Of a stretch of 64,000 nt of DNA, positions 34,355 through 43,323 are shown in pieces. Numbering within the stretch: position 1 is the first letter of the stretch; each line of letters starts with the position of its first letter. The notes beneath the pieces are model-generated. The model ran no database searches. It was not told the DNA's origin and worked only from the letters and a program-made list of their open reading frames with translations. Made by a program: the position numbers and the translations under genes. The stretch is from Myxococcota bacterium. Its GTDB lineage: Bacteria > Myxococcota_A > UBA796. The stretch lies in assembly GCA_029251165.1 (NCBI GenBank), contig JAQXDW010000142.1, positions 1-64,000 of the forward strand, read 5' to 3'.

Positions 34355-35473
34355 ATGCGCTTGACCTGTCTTCTCCTGCCCCTCCTCCTTGCCTGCGGTG
34401 ACAAGGACGACACCTCTGCTCCCGCAGAGGCAGATGCCGACACGGACGCCGACACCGACGCCGACACCGATGCCGACACCGATGCCGACACCGACGCCGA
34501 CGCCGACGCTGTGACTGTCGTCATCAACGAGGTCATGGCCGCCAACACCGGCTCCACCCTCGACGATCTCGGGGCCATCTCGGACTGGATTGAGCTGTAC
34601 AACACCGGCGATGCCCCCGTCGAGCTGGCTGGCTTCACCATCTCTGATGACTGGACCGAGCCCGGTCAGCACGTCCTTCCCGCGGGCAGCACCATCGCAC
34701 CGGGCGACTGGCTGGTGCTGTGGGCAGACGGCAAGACAGACAACGGTGACGCTCACCTCCCCTTCCGACTCGACGCCAGCGGCGAGGGCGTCGGGCTGTT
34801 CACCCCCGACGGCGAGCCCGTGGACTGGCAGGTCTACCCCAGCCAGGAAGACGACACCGCATACGCCCGCATCCCAGATGGCAGCGACGACTGGCAGACC
34901 ATCATCCTCGGAACCCCGGGCAGCGAGAACCGGTCGCTGACGCTGGAGACCCTCGACGTCCTCGAGAGCGGCGCGACCTGGGCCTACTGGGACACCGGCG
35001 TCCAGCCCCCTACCGGCTGGCAGCTTCCCAGCTACGACGACTCGGTCTGGGCCCGCGGCCCTGCACCGCTGGGCTACGGCGACAGCCAGAGCACCACGGT
35101 CAGCTACGGCGACGACAGCTCCAACAAGAACATCACGGTCTGGTACCGCACCGCCTTCACCGTCACTTCCGCCTCCGCCGACAACGTCACTGCTGCCACC
35201 CTGTCGCTGCTCTGCGACGACGGCTGCATCGCCTACCTCAACGGTGTCGAGCTTAAACGGCACAACATGAACACCGGCTCCGTCACCGCCGACACCCTCG
35301 CCAACACCACCGTATCCGGCAGCGGCGAGACCACCTTCTACAGCTACGACATAGACACCTCCGCGCTCACCGCCGGCAGCAACGTCCTGTCTGTAGAGGT
35401 CCACCAAGCCAACGCCACCAGCTCCGACACCAGCTTCGATCTCACCCTGAGCATCGAGACCATCTCGGAGTAA
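34355..35473 (+). CDS. Lamin-tail-domain lipoprotein with C-terminal beta domain
   Basis: A 372-aa lipoprotein (MRLTCLLLPLLLAC, then GDKDDTSAPAEADADT repeats). Residues about 50-180 are a lamin-tail domain: VVINEVMAANTGSTLDDLGAISDWIELYNTGDAPVELAGFTISDD is the classic pattern. Residues 200-372 form a second beta-sandwich with WAYWDTGVQPP and YLNGVELKRHNM, common in extracellular bacterial proteins. The ATG at 34355 is five bases after the CotH stop. Lamin-tail domains often accompany secreted CotH proteins and may bind surfaces or DNA; that role is not proven. Confidence 0.82.
   Translation: MRLTCLLLPLLLACGDKDDTSAPAEADADTDADTDADTDADTDADTDADADAVTVVINEVMAANTGSTLDDLGAISDWIELYNTGDAPVELAGFTISDDWTEPGQHVLPAGSTIAPGDWLVLWADGKTDNGDAHLPFRLDASGEGVGLFTPDGEPVDWQVYPSQEDDTAYARIPDGSDDWQTIILGTPGSENRSLTLETLDVLESGATWAYWDTGVQPPTGWQLPSYDDSVWARGPAPLGYGDSQSTTVSYGDDSSNKNITVWYRTAFTVTSASADNVTAATLSLLCDDGCIAYLNGVELKRHNMNTGSVTADTLANTTVSGSGETTFYSYDIDTSALTAGSNVLSVEVHQANATSSDTSFDLTLSIETISE
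34432..34509 (+). repeat. 12-bp repeat encoding DADT linker
   Basis: Tandem GACGCCGACACC/GATGCCGACACC units encode the acidic spacer after the acylated Cys of the lamin-tail protein. Confidence 0.85.
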
Positions 35474-35520
35474 AGCCACACAGCGGCGCTGCTGTCAGGA
35501 GCGCTGCGGTCAGGAGCGCT

Positions 35521-35540
35521 GCGGTTTCAGCACAAACCGC
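35521..35540. terminator. Hairpin between convergent genes
   Basis: GCGGTTT-CAGCAC-AAACCGC is a perfect 7-base stem. A repeated GTCAGGAGCGCTGCG precedes it. It lies between the ends of the lamin-tail and second CotH genes and probably stops transcription both ways. Confidence 0.5.
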
Positions 35541-35592
35541 CCGGTGTCACCTCAGGCGAGTCTGCTGCAGGTGTGATCAGCGCGCGGCGTGC

Positions 35593-37197
35593 TTACTGCG
35601 GCCAGGTCGCATCGAAGGTGTCTGCGCGCTCGGAGAGCCACTGGTAGAGGTAGGCCTTCTCGCCTTCGAAGTCCTGCCAGCTCCCGCTCCGAGACCCGGA
35701 CCAGCCCCCGTAGGACTGATAGTTGCTCGACCACTTCGCCCAGTCCCGCTCAGCTGCGGGCTGAATCTCGGCGTAGTAGTCATCGAGCCTCTGCTCCTGC
35801 CATGCAAGGCTCATCGGCCCGCCGTCCTTCCGCATCGCGCTGTAGCGTGACTGCAGCGTGGCCCATCCATCGCTGTCGTTCTGGTAGGCCCAGAAGATGC
35901 GATTGCTCGAGGTGAAGCTGTTGAGCGAGGACGCGGAGGTCCGCAGGGTGTACCAGTTCTGCCCCCAGGCGTGGTTGAAGTCCCAGGGTACATACAAGAA
36001 GACCCCGCTGTCTGGATCCGCGTAGAGGTAGCTGTTCTTTCCAGCAGAGTCCTCGGCGAGGCTGTAGTAGACCAGCAGGAACCAGTCCATCATCTCCTCT
36101 GGACGCACCCAGTCACCGAGGCCGTCGATCAGCTCACCAGCGGCAGCATTGCCGGTGAACGAGACGAGGTCGTCCAGCACGCCGAAGTCGGACTCCGGCT
36201 CTCCCTCTTTCTTCTCATAGCCGTCGTGGAACGTGTCCTTGCTCCGGCCTCCGCTGTCGGTGAGGTAGAAATTGGCGTCGTGATTGATCGCCTTGTACAG
36301 CCCGCCGTCGTTGTCGAAGCCCATGTGCTTGATGAACTCATTGTCGACCCGATCCAGCGAGACATACAGCCCTGCATACGCGCCGTTGAGGTAGAGCACA
36401 GAGAAGAACGTTCTCGGGGTGAGGCGGTCCTCCCCCCAGAAGGCCGCCATCGCAGCCCACTGGTCGTAGATCAGCTTCTGACGGACGTAGCTGTTGTCGT
36501 CGAAGGTGGTCAGCAGCAGAAGATGATCGCGGGTATCGCCCCACTCTGCGGTGAGATCGAGCTCATCCTTCGTGAACTCGATGGTGTAGCTGGGCTTGGG
36601 GTAGCTCGCACTTGACGCCCCACGGATCTTCGCCTCTGCCGAATACTCTCGACCACCATAGTAGACCGTCACGGACTGATCAGACTGGCTGAGTGCGCTG
36701 CCGGCTTCGAGAAACAAGACCGGAAGCCCCCACTCCTCGGTGTAGGTGAGCGGATCTGGGGGGACGGCATCGACGAGGTCGGGGTTGTCGGCGAGCCAGA
36801 CTGTGACAGTGCTGGCGGTGGGGATCTCGTCGTCTTCGGCACGCACGGAGAAGATCATGTCTACGGTTCCGGCATCTGCGGGACCAGACTGCCAGGTGAC
36901 CGACAGCTCGTCGGCATCAAACGTCGCTCCAGACGGCAGATGCACAGCAGTAATTTCAACCTCATCGGTCGACATGCTGCCGGTGCAGTCGAGGGTGTAG
37001 CGGACCAGATCCCCTTCCCACAGCCAGGCATCCTCCAGGTCTGAGGCCAGCGCACAGTCCTCACTGGAGATGACCACATCCGGGCCCGAGCCCGTGTCAC
37101 GGACGGTCTCACCAGGCTCGATCAGCGTGCCGCTGTCGCCCGAAATACCTGGTTCATCGATAACTACCGGAGTAGCGCAGGCGATCAGGAAGATCAT
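35593..37197 (-). CDS. CotH-kinase-fold lipoprotein
   Basis: A 534-aa lipoprotein (MIFLIAC) with an N-terminal Ig-like region (about residues 45-140, VRYTLDCTGSMSTDEVEITAVHLPSG) and a CotH domain: EAKIRGASSASYPKPSYTIEF, HLLLLTTFDDNSYVRQKLIYDQW, GLYVSLDRVDNEFIKHMG and the metal site YVPWDFNHAWGQNW. The very short leader is unusual. Its ATG overlaps the stop of the lamin-tail gene (ATGA), so the two are made together. Probably secreted and surface-anchored with kinase-like activity toward protein. Confidence 0.85.
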   Translation of the reverse strand: MIFLIACATPVVIDEPGISGDSGTLIEPGETVRDTGSGPDVVISSEDCALASDLEDAWLWEGDLVRYTLDCTGSMSTDEVEITAVHLPSGATFDADELSVTWQSGPADAGTVDMIFSVRAEDDEIPTASTVTVWLADNPDLVDAVPPDPLTYTEEWGLPVLFLEAGSALSQSDQSVTVYYGGREYSAEAKIRGASSASYPKPSYTIEFTKDELDLTAEWGDTRDHLLLLTTFDDNSYVRQKLIYDQWAAMAAFWGEDRLTPRTFFSVLYLNGAYAGLYVSLDRVDNEFIKHMGFDNDGGLYKAINHDANFYLTDSGGRSKDTFHDGYEKKEGEPESDFGVLDDLVSFTGNAAAGELIDGLGDWVRPEEMMDWFLLVYYSLAEDSAGKNSYLYADPDSGVFLYVPWDFNHAWGQNWYTLRTSASSLNSFTSSNRIFWAYQNDSDGWATLQSRYSAMRKDGGPMSLAWQEQRLDDYYAEIQPAAERDWAKWSSNYQSYGGWSGSRSGSWQDFEGEKAYLYQWLSERADTFDATWPQ

Positions 37198-37784
37198 GGG
37201 GTGTTGCTCTCACCAGGCGTTGCGGTGTCCGTGATGACCCACTCCAGGGAACCATCTGAAGCCCGGGCTGCCGAGAGGTCGCTGGCCTGCTCGGCGTACT
37301 CCAGACGATCGATGGCCCGCTCTGTGGGTGCAAACAAGCCGAGCTGCCCTCCCTTTCTCGACAAGTTGAAGTCGAGGTGGCTCGGCCCCTCCTCTGGATC
37401 GCCGTCCGCCCACAGCAGCAAGAAGCCCCCCGCCGCGATAGAGAGGGAGCCATCGAGCTCCCAGAGCCCGGGTTCTTCGAGGTCATCGGTCATCAGCCAG
37501 CCCCCCAGCTCGACGTCTTCGTCGGTGGGGTTGTACAGCTCGACCCAGTCACAGTAGTCACCGGTCGGATCGGTGATGGTGGACTGGTTGCTGGCCATGA
37601 ACTCGTTGATCACCAGCGCGGGCCACACTGTCGGCGGGACCGCGTCAGGCTCAGTGCCAGTGTCTTCGGTGTCTTCGGTGTCGCTGTCCGGCCCGCTGGT
37701 GTCGTCGACGCCTCCGGTAGCGGTGGAGTCGCCGACGTTACCAGCACAGCCATAAAACAAGAGGCCAATTGAAATCGCAGTCAT
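37194..37784 (-). CDS. Single lamin-tail-domain lipoprotein
   Basis: A 196-aa lipoprotein (MTAISIGLLFYGC) with an Asp/Thr linker (DSDTEDTEDTGTEPD) and one lamin-tail domain: LVINEFMASNQSTITDPTGDYCDWVELYNPTDEDVELGGWLMTDD, FLLLWADGDPEEGPSHLDF, LGLFAPTERAIDRLEY. It is translationally coupled to the CotH gene downstream, mirroring the CotH/lamin-tail pair at 32.8-35.5 kb in reversed order. Confidence 0.82.
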   Translation of the reverse strand: MTAISIGLLFYGCAGNVGDSTATGGVDDTSGPDSDTEDTEDTGTEPDAVPPTVWPALVINEFMASNQSTITDPTGDYCDWVELYNPTDEDVELGGWLMTDDLEEPGLWELDGSLSIAAGGFLLLWADGDPEEGPSHLDFNLSRKGGQLGLFAPTERAIDRLEYAEQASDLSAARASDGSLEWVITDTATPGESNTP

Positions 37785-37883
37785 GCCCGACAGTATAGTC
37801 TCAAATCGGGCCTCGCCGATGATGTTCCCATCACGATTCGGCGCACGCCCCGCCCGGTGAGAGCGGAGCGTACCTTTGCGGCC

Positions 37884-39320
37884 TTACTTGCACTCCTCGT
37901 TGGCGCTGCCCGGGGTGCCGTAGTCGCCATCACCATAGGTGCTGCTCGCGGTCGGACACCAGCTGCTGCCGCTGTCATTGTCGATGGCGTCGCGGGAGTC
38001 GGGGTCGAGGTTCATGGACTCGCCAGACTCGTCGGGGAAGGTGTCGCCATCGTCCCACTCGATTCCGTCAAAGACGATGAGCTTTCCGCCGTCGTCGTAG
38101 CTGATGTACAGCTCATCGTCGCCGTTTCCAAGATCCATCTCGCCACCAAACGCGTAGTCGACGCTCACGCCGCCGTTGGTCTTGGTGTCGGTGCTCTTGC
38201 CAAAGACGACATACTCTCCAGCCTTGAGCAGCACAGCACCCGAGACGGTAAAGTCGGTGTTGATCGCGCCGTCGTCGTCGAGGTCGTAGACGTAGAGGCC
38301 GTCGAGGTCTACGGTGTCGCTGTAGTTGTTGTAGACCTCGAAGTACTCCCCGCTGCTGTCGCTGACCGCCTCGGGGTTCTGCATGACCTCGGTGATGATG
38401 AGGTCACCCGCAGCGAGGCTGGAGATGCTGAGCGTGGTGGCATCCTCACCGGAGCAGTCCTGGTCGATGCCATCGCCGATGATCTCCTCCGCACCCGGGT
38501 AGACCGTGATGTCGGTGTCGTCGCAGTCACCGTCCGCCTCCGAGAAGCCGTCTTTGTCGTCATCGACGATGTCCGGGCAGACGTCGTTGGCTGCGCCGGG
38601 GGTGCCGAAGTCACCGTCACCATAGACAGAGGTGGCGTCGCACCAGGAGATGACATTGTCGTTGTCGGTGGCGTTGAGGAAGTCGGGGTTGAGCTGCACG
38701 GAGACACCCGGGAGTCCTCCCCAGCCCTCCGACTCGCTGTAGAAGACAACATCGAGGGTCAGCTTGTCTGCGAACAGGTAGATGCCGTCGTCGCCGTTGT
38801 TGAGCCCCATGGTGTCTTCGGGCTTCTTGGTGCCGTAGCTGTAGTCGAGGGTCATGCCCCCGTTGAGCTTGGCGTCACCGTTGCGGCCGAGCAGCACATA
38901 GGCTCCGGGATCGACAACCAGCGCGCTGTCGACCACGAAGTCCACCCCGTCCGCACCGCCGTTGCTGTTGTCCTTGACGGACAGACCAGCGAGATCAACC
39001 GCAGCGCCAGCATTGTTGTAGATCTCGAACCACTCGCCCTCGCTGTCGCCGACGACAGCAGCGTCGTACATGAACTCAGAGACGACCAGATCACCCTCGA
39101 GCAGCTCGCTGATGCTCAGCGGGTCGGCGTCGGTGTCCGCGTCGGTGTCGGCGTCGGTGTCGGCGTCGGTGTCGGCATCCGTGTCGGCGTCGGTGTCGGC
39201 GTCGGTGTCGGCATCCGTGTCAGCATCTGCCTCTGCGGGAGTGGAGGTGTCTTCCTTGTCGCCACAGGCGGTCAGGGCAAGACAGGTGATCAGGCTGAGA
39301 ATGAGGCTCCGGGTGAGCAT
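37884..39320 (-). CDS. Double lamin-tail lipoprotein with central MopE-type motif
   Basis: A 478-aa lipoprotein: MLTRSLILSLITCLALTAC, GDKEDTSTPAEADADT linker, a lamin-tail domain (VVSEFMYDAAVVGDSEGEWFEIYNNAGAAVDLAGLSV), a MopE-type metal-binding segment (DGDCDDTDITVYPGAEEI, DGIDQDCSGED) and a second lamin-tail domain (IITEVMQNPEAVSDSSGEYFEVYNNYSDTVDLDG). The two domains are about 45 percent alike by eye and arose by duplication. The first 30 residues resemble the 34355 lipoprotein. AAGGAG precedes the ATG. Confidence 0.83.
   Translation of the reverse strand: MLTRSLILSLITCLALTACGDKEDTSTPAEADADTDADTDADTDADTDADTDADTDADTDADTDADPLSISELLEGDLVVSEFMYDAAVVGDSEGEWFEIYNNAGAAVDLAGLSVKDNSNGGADGVDFVVDSALVVDPGAYVLLGRNGDAKLNGGMTLDYSYGTKKPEDTMGLNNGDDGIYLFADKLTLDVVFYSESEGWGGLPGVSVQLNPDFLNATDNDNVISWCDATSVYGDGDFGTPGAANDVCPDIVDDDKDGFSEADGDCDDTDITVYPGAEEIIGDGIDQDCSGEDATTLSISSLAAGDLIITEVMQNPEAVSDSSGEYFEVYNNYSDTVDLDGLYVYDLDDDGAINTDFTVSGAVLLKAGEYVVFGKSTDTKTNGGVSVDYAFGGEMDLGNGDDELYISYDDGGKLIVFDGIEWDDGDTFPDESGESMNLDPDSRDAIDNDSGSSWCPTASSTYGDGDYGTPGSANEECK
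39121..39231 (-). repeat. 12-bp repeat encoding DADT linker
   Basis: Nine or so GACACCGACGCC-type units (read on the minus strand) encode the acidic linker after the lipobox. This is the longest such array in the window. Confidence 0.85.
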
Positions 39321-39497
39321 GTTCGTCTCCTTTGAAGTGGGTCATAAAAAATGACGAGGTGGTATACCGGCTTTGCAGCAGGGAGCGCTGGGAATTCGAG
39401 TGAATATCACAGCGAAGCCGGCGCTCGAACCTCAGCAGACGTTGCAAGGGCATGCCGAGCGAGTGGAGACAGGCACACACCGGAGCATCGCGGCCGA

Positions 39498-40910
39498 TCA
39501 GTAGACGAAGTCGTAGATGCTTGTGGTGGTCTCTCCCATGCCGCCGCCGATGGTGCTGTAGATGTGAGCGGTCACTCCTCCCTTGCCGCCGGAGACAGCG
39601 CTGTCACTTGCAGCGGCTTCGTTGTAGGAGCCGCCGCTGACGGTGCTCTTTGAGGCAGAGGCCTCGTTGTAGGAGCCGCCGCTCACCACACTGTAGTTTC
39701 CAGATGCCTCGTTGTTCGAGCCACCGGTCACCACGCTGTAGTCGCTGGTCGCGTCGTTGTAGTACCCACCGCTCACCACGCTGTAGGCGGCATCTGCACC
39801 GTTGCTGTAGCCACCGACCACCACGGCAAAGTCACTCGACACGATGTTGCTCTGGCCACCCAGGACCGCTCCGGCGGGCGCATCCATGATGTTGTTGTAG
39901 CCGGAGATCAAGCCTCCAAAGTCGGAGTATGAGTGTCCAAAACCGACGACGAGGTTGTGAGAACCCATCTTGTCATCGGGACCAACGATCTCGTCATAGC
40001 CGATGATCAGGTTGCCCAGCCCGGTGATGCTCCCTGAGGCATCCCCAAGCGCTCCGGTGGTGTTGTCGTCGGTGTAGCCTGAGCCGGACTGCACGAAGAC
40101 ATTGACCCCCGCGAAGGCAATGGTGTGAGCGTTCGTATCCACGGAGACGTAGTCGGCGAGCGCCTCGACATAGCCCTGGTCAGAGACCCAGCCCTCGGTG
40201 GCGTAGCCGAGCAGCGAGGATGTGGTGAGGTAGTCGCCCTCGATGTCTCCCACCCGGCCATCCAGTGCGATCAGGTCCGCTTCGGCGGCGAGATCGGAGA
40301 GATCTGAAGAGAGAAGGTAGTCGACCTCGATGTCTCCCACCCGGCCATCCAGCGCGGTGATCTCGCTGGTGCTGTCGGAGACCGTGGCGGTGAGGGCGGA
40401 GAGCTCTGAGCTGGCGGCGAACCCCTGGCCAGAGACCCAGCCCTCGGTGGCGTAGCCGAGCAGCGAGGACGTGGTGAGGTAGTCGGCAGCAACGACTGCG
40501 ATGTGCGCAGAGTTGATGGAGACGAGGCTGGCATCCGCGAAGCCCTGGAGGTCCACCCAGGCTGCGGTGATGAATTCGTCCTGCGCAGCATCGAGGGTGG
40601 CGATGGCATGCTCGTTCTCCGCAACAGCCTCGCTCAAGGCCACGAGATCAGCGCTGCCGATGAAGGCATCGACGTCTTCACTCAGGACGACAACCTCCTC
40701 GCCAAGCCAAGCGTCGGCGTACTGAAGCGCGAGCACCTCGTCCGCCATTGTGTCGCGGTCTGCTTGAAGCTCAGTGATGAGATGCGCCTGGACATCGAGG
40801 GCGGCAAGGATCTCGGAGAGCTCGGCATCGTTGGTGGGAAGGGGTGCGGAGTCCTCGCAGCCGATGAGGGCCAAGAGGGCGAAGGCAGAGGGGATTGCTC
40901 GGTGGGTCAC
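39498..40910 (-). CDS. YadA-head-like lipoprotein with stalk repeats
   Basis: A 470-aa protein with a lipobox (VTHRAIPSAFALLALIGC), a coiled-coil-prone stalk (about 20-270) and a C-terminal series of 14-15-residue repeats (SVVSGGYYNDATSDY, SVVTGGSNNEASGNY, SVVSGGSYNEASASK) typical of YadA/trimeric-autotransporter left-handed beta-rolls. Repeated stalk blocks are YLTTSSLLGYATEGWV and ALDGRVGDIE. There is no autotransporter barrel, so it would be held by lipid. The GTG at 40910 has AGGAG upstream; the track start 17 codons earlier does not. Confidence 0.78.
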   Translation of the reverse strand: MTHRAIPSAFALLALIGCEDSAPLPTNDAELSEILAALDVQAHLITELQADRDTMADEVLALQYADAWLGEEVVVLSEDVDAFIGSADLVALSEAVAENEHAIATLDAAQDEFITAAWVDLQGFADASLVSINSAHIAVVAADYLTTSSLLGYATEGWVSGQGFAASSELSALTATVSDSTSEITALDGRVGDIEVDYLLSSDLSDLAAEADLIALDGRVGDIEGDYLTTSSLLGYATEGWVSDQGYVEALADYVSVDTNAHTIAFAGVNVFVQSGSGYTDDNTTGALGDASGSITGLGNLIIGYDEIVGPDDKMGSHNLVVGFGHSYSDFGGLISGYNNIMDAPAGAVLGGQSNIVSSDFAVVVGGYSNGADAAYSVVSGGYYNDATSDYSVVTGGSNNEASGNYSVVSGGSYNEASASKSTVSGGSYNEAAASDSAVSGGKGGVTAHIYSTIGGGMGETTTSIYDFVY

Positions 40911-41439
40911 GGTGTGCTCCTGTCTTGTGGGTCTCCCCCACCGATGCACAAAACGATCCATTGTAATCCTGGCAACTTAGCCATAGACAAGGCCGACAGT
41001 GACCAACCTCCGTCACTGTCCGTCATCCGACCGGGGCAGCGCCTCACGCGGTGTCTCTGCCGGGAACGCCGCCGAATGGTCGCTCAGCACCGGGCGGCTG
41101 CATGCGCTGGTGTGCTTGCGCTCCTCGAAGTCGTCGGGCACTCCGGGAGCGGTGGGGCGATTCGGCGGCTCAGCGTGCCTGCGGCCTCACCTCGGGCACA
41201 CTCTTGCGAGCCGAAGCGGCGTGTCGCCCGGCCACCAGAGGGGCCGAGCACACAGCAGGTCCATCTGCACTGAAGGTGTCGGTCAGCACGGTCGGCTTCA
41301 GTGCCGATGGGATTGGCCTGAGCACGATGCCCGGAGCCAAGAGCAGGGGGCCGTTGGTTGCTTCGTCCGCCCGGTTCATGCGACGCAGCATGAGCACAGG
41401 GTGACAATCGCTGGACTGAGAATCGGTTACGCGGTGGGT
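40911..41439. other. Long intergenic region between divergent genes
   Basis: About 529 bases without a convincing gene. The ORFs listed are extensions of the methyltransferase frame or shadows. I looked for SAM, SAH and cobalamin riboswitch cores before the methionine-pathway gene and recognised none. Promoters for both flanking genes should lie here. Confidence 0.45.
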
Positions 41440-43323
41440 ATGTTTGAACTTCAGCCAGCCGCCCGCCCAGGGAAAGAGCCGTTCTTGGAATTCCTGTGTG
41501 GAAGCGGAATTGCGCTCTTCGATGGAGCAATGGGCACGATGCTCTACGAACGCGGTGCGTTCATCCATCGCTCGTTTGAGGAACTCAACCGCTCCGATCC
41601 TGGACTCGTCCGACGCATCCACGAGGCGTATGTGATCGCTGGGGCGGACATCATCGAGACCAACACCTTTGGTGCCAACCGGTTCCGACTCTCTCCTTAT
41701 GGCCTGGAGTCTGCGGTCAACGAGCTGAACATCTCCGGGGTTCGGCTGGCGAGAGAGGCGGCCAGCGATCGGGCATGGGTGGCTGGCGCGATGGGTCCGC
41801 TGGGGATCCGAATCGAGCCCTTTGGTCACATCTCGCGCGAGGAAGCACGTGCCGTCTTCCAGCAGCAGGCCGCCGCGCTGGCCGAGGGCGGTGTGGACCT
41901 GTTCGTCCTGGAGACCTTCCAGCACCTTCCCGAGGTGCTCGAGGCCATCGCCGCAGTGCGCGCAGTCAGCAGCGCGCCGATCATCGCTCAGATGCGGGTC
42001 GACGATGGCGGCGTGACCACAGAGGGCGTCGACGTCGTCCAGATGCTCTCCGCGCTGAGCAGCGCCGGAGCCAACGCCGCCGGAGTGAACTGCAGCGAGG
42101 CCCTGGCAGCGCTCGATGCCATCTCTGAGATGCATGAGATCGGCGGCATGCCCCTGTGTGGCCAGCCCAACGCCGGGAACGCACGCAGCGTCGCCGGCCG
42201 CAACCTTCACCTCGGCAGCCCCGAGTATCTGGTCGCCTGGGGACGGCGCGCGGTTCGCTCTGGTGCGCGGCTCATCGGTGGCTGCTGCGGCACGCGTCCA
42301 GAGCACATCCAGGCCCTCCGCAGCGCCATCGGTGCGGTCGTTCCGCCCTCCGCCAATGCGCGCATCGTTCGAACCACGACCCACACCCCGCCGGCACCGC
42401 CGGTCCCGCTGCGCAAGAAGTCGCTCATCGCAGCGGCCCTGTCTCGGGGGCAGCGGGTCACCGGGGTCGGACTTCCCCCCACCCGTGGCCACAGCACCGA
42501 CACCACCGCCGCCAATGCCCGAGAGCTGGCGCTGGCCGGGGTCGACTTCGTGACCCTCCCCGAGGGCTCCGGGGCACGCGCCTACGCTCCCCCCGTCAGC
42601 ATCGCACCGCTGTGCCGGTCTGCCGGCGTCGTCCCGCTGGTGATGTACACCTGCCGGGGCCGACCGCTGCCGCGCATCCAGTCCGATCTGCTCGGGGCCT
42701 CGCTGCTGGGGGTCGAAGACCTCCTGGTGGTGACCGGCTCGCCGCTGTCCACCGTCGCAGAGCAGGGCCCCCTTCCCGATCTGGAGATCGACTCTATCGG
42801 AGCGGTAAACCTTGTCTCGCGCCTAAACACAGGCGAAGACGTCGGCGGAAATCCCATCGGCAGCCCGACCGCCTTCCACCTCGGCATCCACATCGATCCG
42901 ACCGCATACGACATCGAGCGTGAGCTGTCCCGGCTCCGCTGGAAGATTGATGCCGGCGCCGAGTTTGCGATCACAGCACCGGTCTTCGACGTGACCGCGC
43001 TCCGTCAGCTCCTCTCTCACATCGATCAGGATCGCCTGCCGATCATCGCGACCATCTGGCCCATCCGGACCGCACAAGAGGCCGAGTTCTTCGAGGAGCG
43101 GCTGGCTTCGGTCTCGGTGCCGGCGCCGCTGGTCGAGCGCATGCGCGCAGCAGAGGCACGGGGAGATGAAGAAGCCGAGGGGCTGCGGATCAGCATCGAG
43201 CTGGCAGCCGAGATCTTCCCGCTGGTGCAGGGGCTCCAGGTCACCGCTCCCAGCGGACGCATCGATCTGGCGCTGGCGGTCCTGGAGTCGCTCCGGAGCC
43301 AGGACTCAGGCTCCGCGCTCTAG
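41440..43323 (+). CDS. Bifunctional homocysteine S-methyltransferase / methylenetetrahydrofolate reductase
   Basis: The 627-aa protein joins a homocysteine methyltransferase barrel (GIALFDGAMGTMLYERG, IIETNTFGANRFRL, VAGAMGPLG, NCSEALAALDAI, and the zinc site LIGGCCGTRPEHI) to an MTHFR-type domain from about residue 330 (VTGVGLPPTRGHSTDTTAANARELALAGVDFVTLPE, LVVTGSPL, HLGIHIDPTA, EFAITAPVFDV, PIIATIWPI). It would reduce methylene-THF and transfer methyl to homocysteine. I use the ATG at 41440; the track adds 147 noncoding codons. It converges with a separate MTHFR gene, overlapping by 18 bases. Confidence 0.9.
   Translation: MFELQPAARPGKEPFLEFLCGSGIALFDGAMGTMLYERGAFIHRSFEELNRSDPGLVRRIHEAYVIAGADIIETNTFGANRFRLSPYGLESAVNELNISGVRLAREAASDRAWVAGAMGPLGIRIEPFGHISREEARAVFQQQAAALAEGGVDLFVLETFQHLPEVLEAIAAVRAVSSAPIIAQMRVDDGGVTTEGVDVVQMLSALSSAGANAAGVNCSEALAALDAISEMHEIGGMPLCGQPNAGNARSVAGRNLHLGSPEYLVAWGRRAVRSGARLIGGCCGTRPEHIQALRSAIGAVVPPSANARIVRTTTHTPPAPPVPLRKKSLIAAALSRGQRVTGVGLPPTRGHSTDTTAANARELALAGVDFVTLPEGSGARAYAPPVSIAPLCRSAGVVPLVMYTCRGRPLPRIQSDLLGASLLGVEDLLVVTGSPLSTVAEQGPLPDLEIDSIGAVNLVSRLNTGEDVGGNPIGSPTAFHLGIHIDPTAYDIERELSRLRWKIDAGAEFAITAPVFDVTALRQLLSHIDQDRLPIIATIWPIRTAQEAEFFEERLASVSVPAPLVERMRAAEARGDEEAEGLRISIELAAEIFPLVQGLQVTAPSGRIDLALAVLESLRSQDSGSAL

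Noticed and set aside
37857-39335. 492-aa plus-strand ORF opposite the double lamin-tail gene
   Set aside because: Val-rich, low complexity, explained by antisense of Asp/Thr-rich codons; the minus strand has a signal peptide and two lamin-tail domains.
40999-41439. N-terminal extension of the methyltransferase/MTHFR ORF
   Set aside because: 147 residues of Ser/Arg/Gly-rich sequence with no family match; ATG at 41440 matches the usual N-terminus.
40911-41439. Riboswitch upstream of the methionine-pathway gene
   Set aside because: No SAM, SAH, THF or cobalamin core was recognisable on reading; a covariance-model search would decide.
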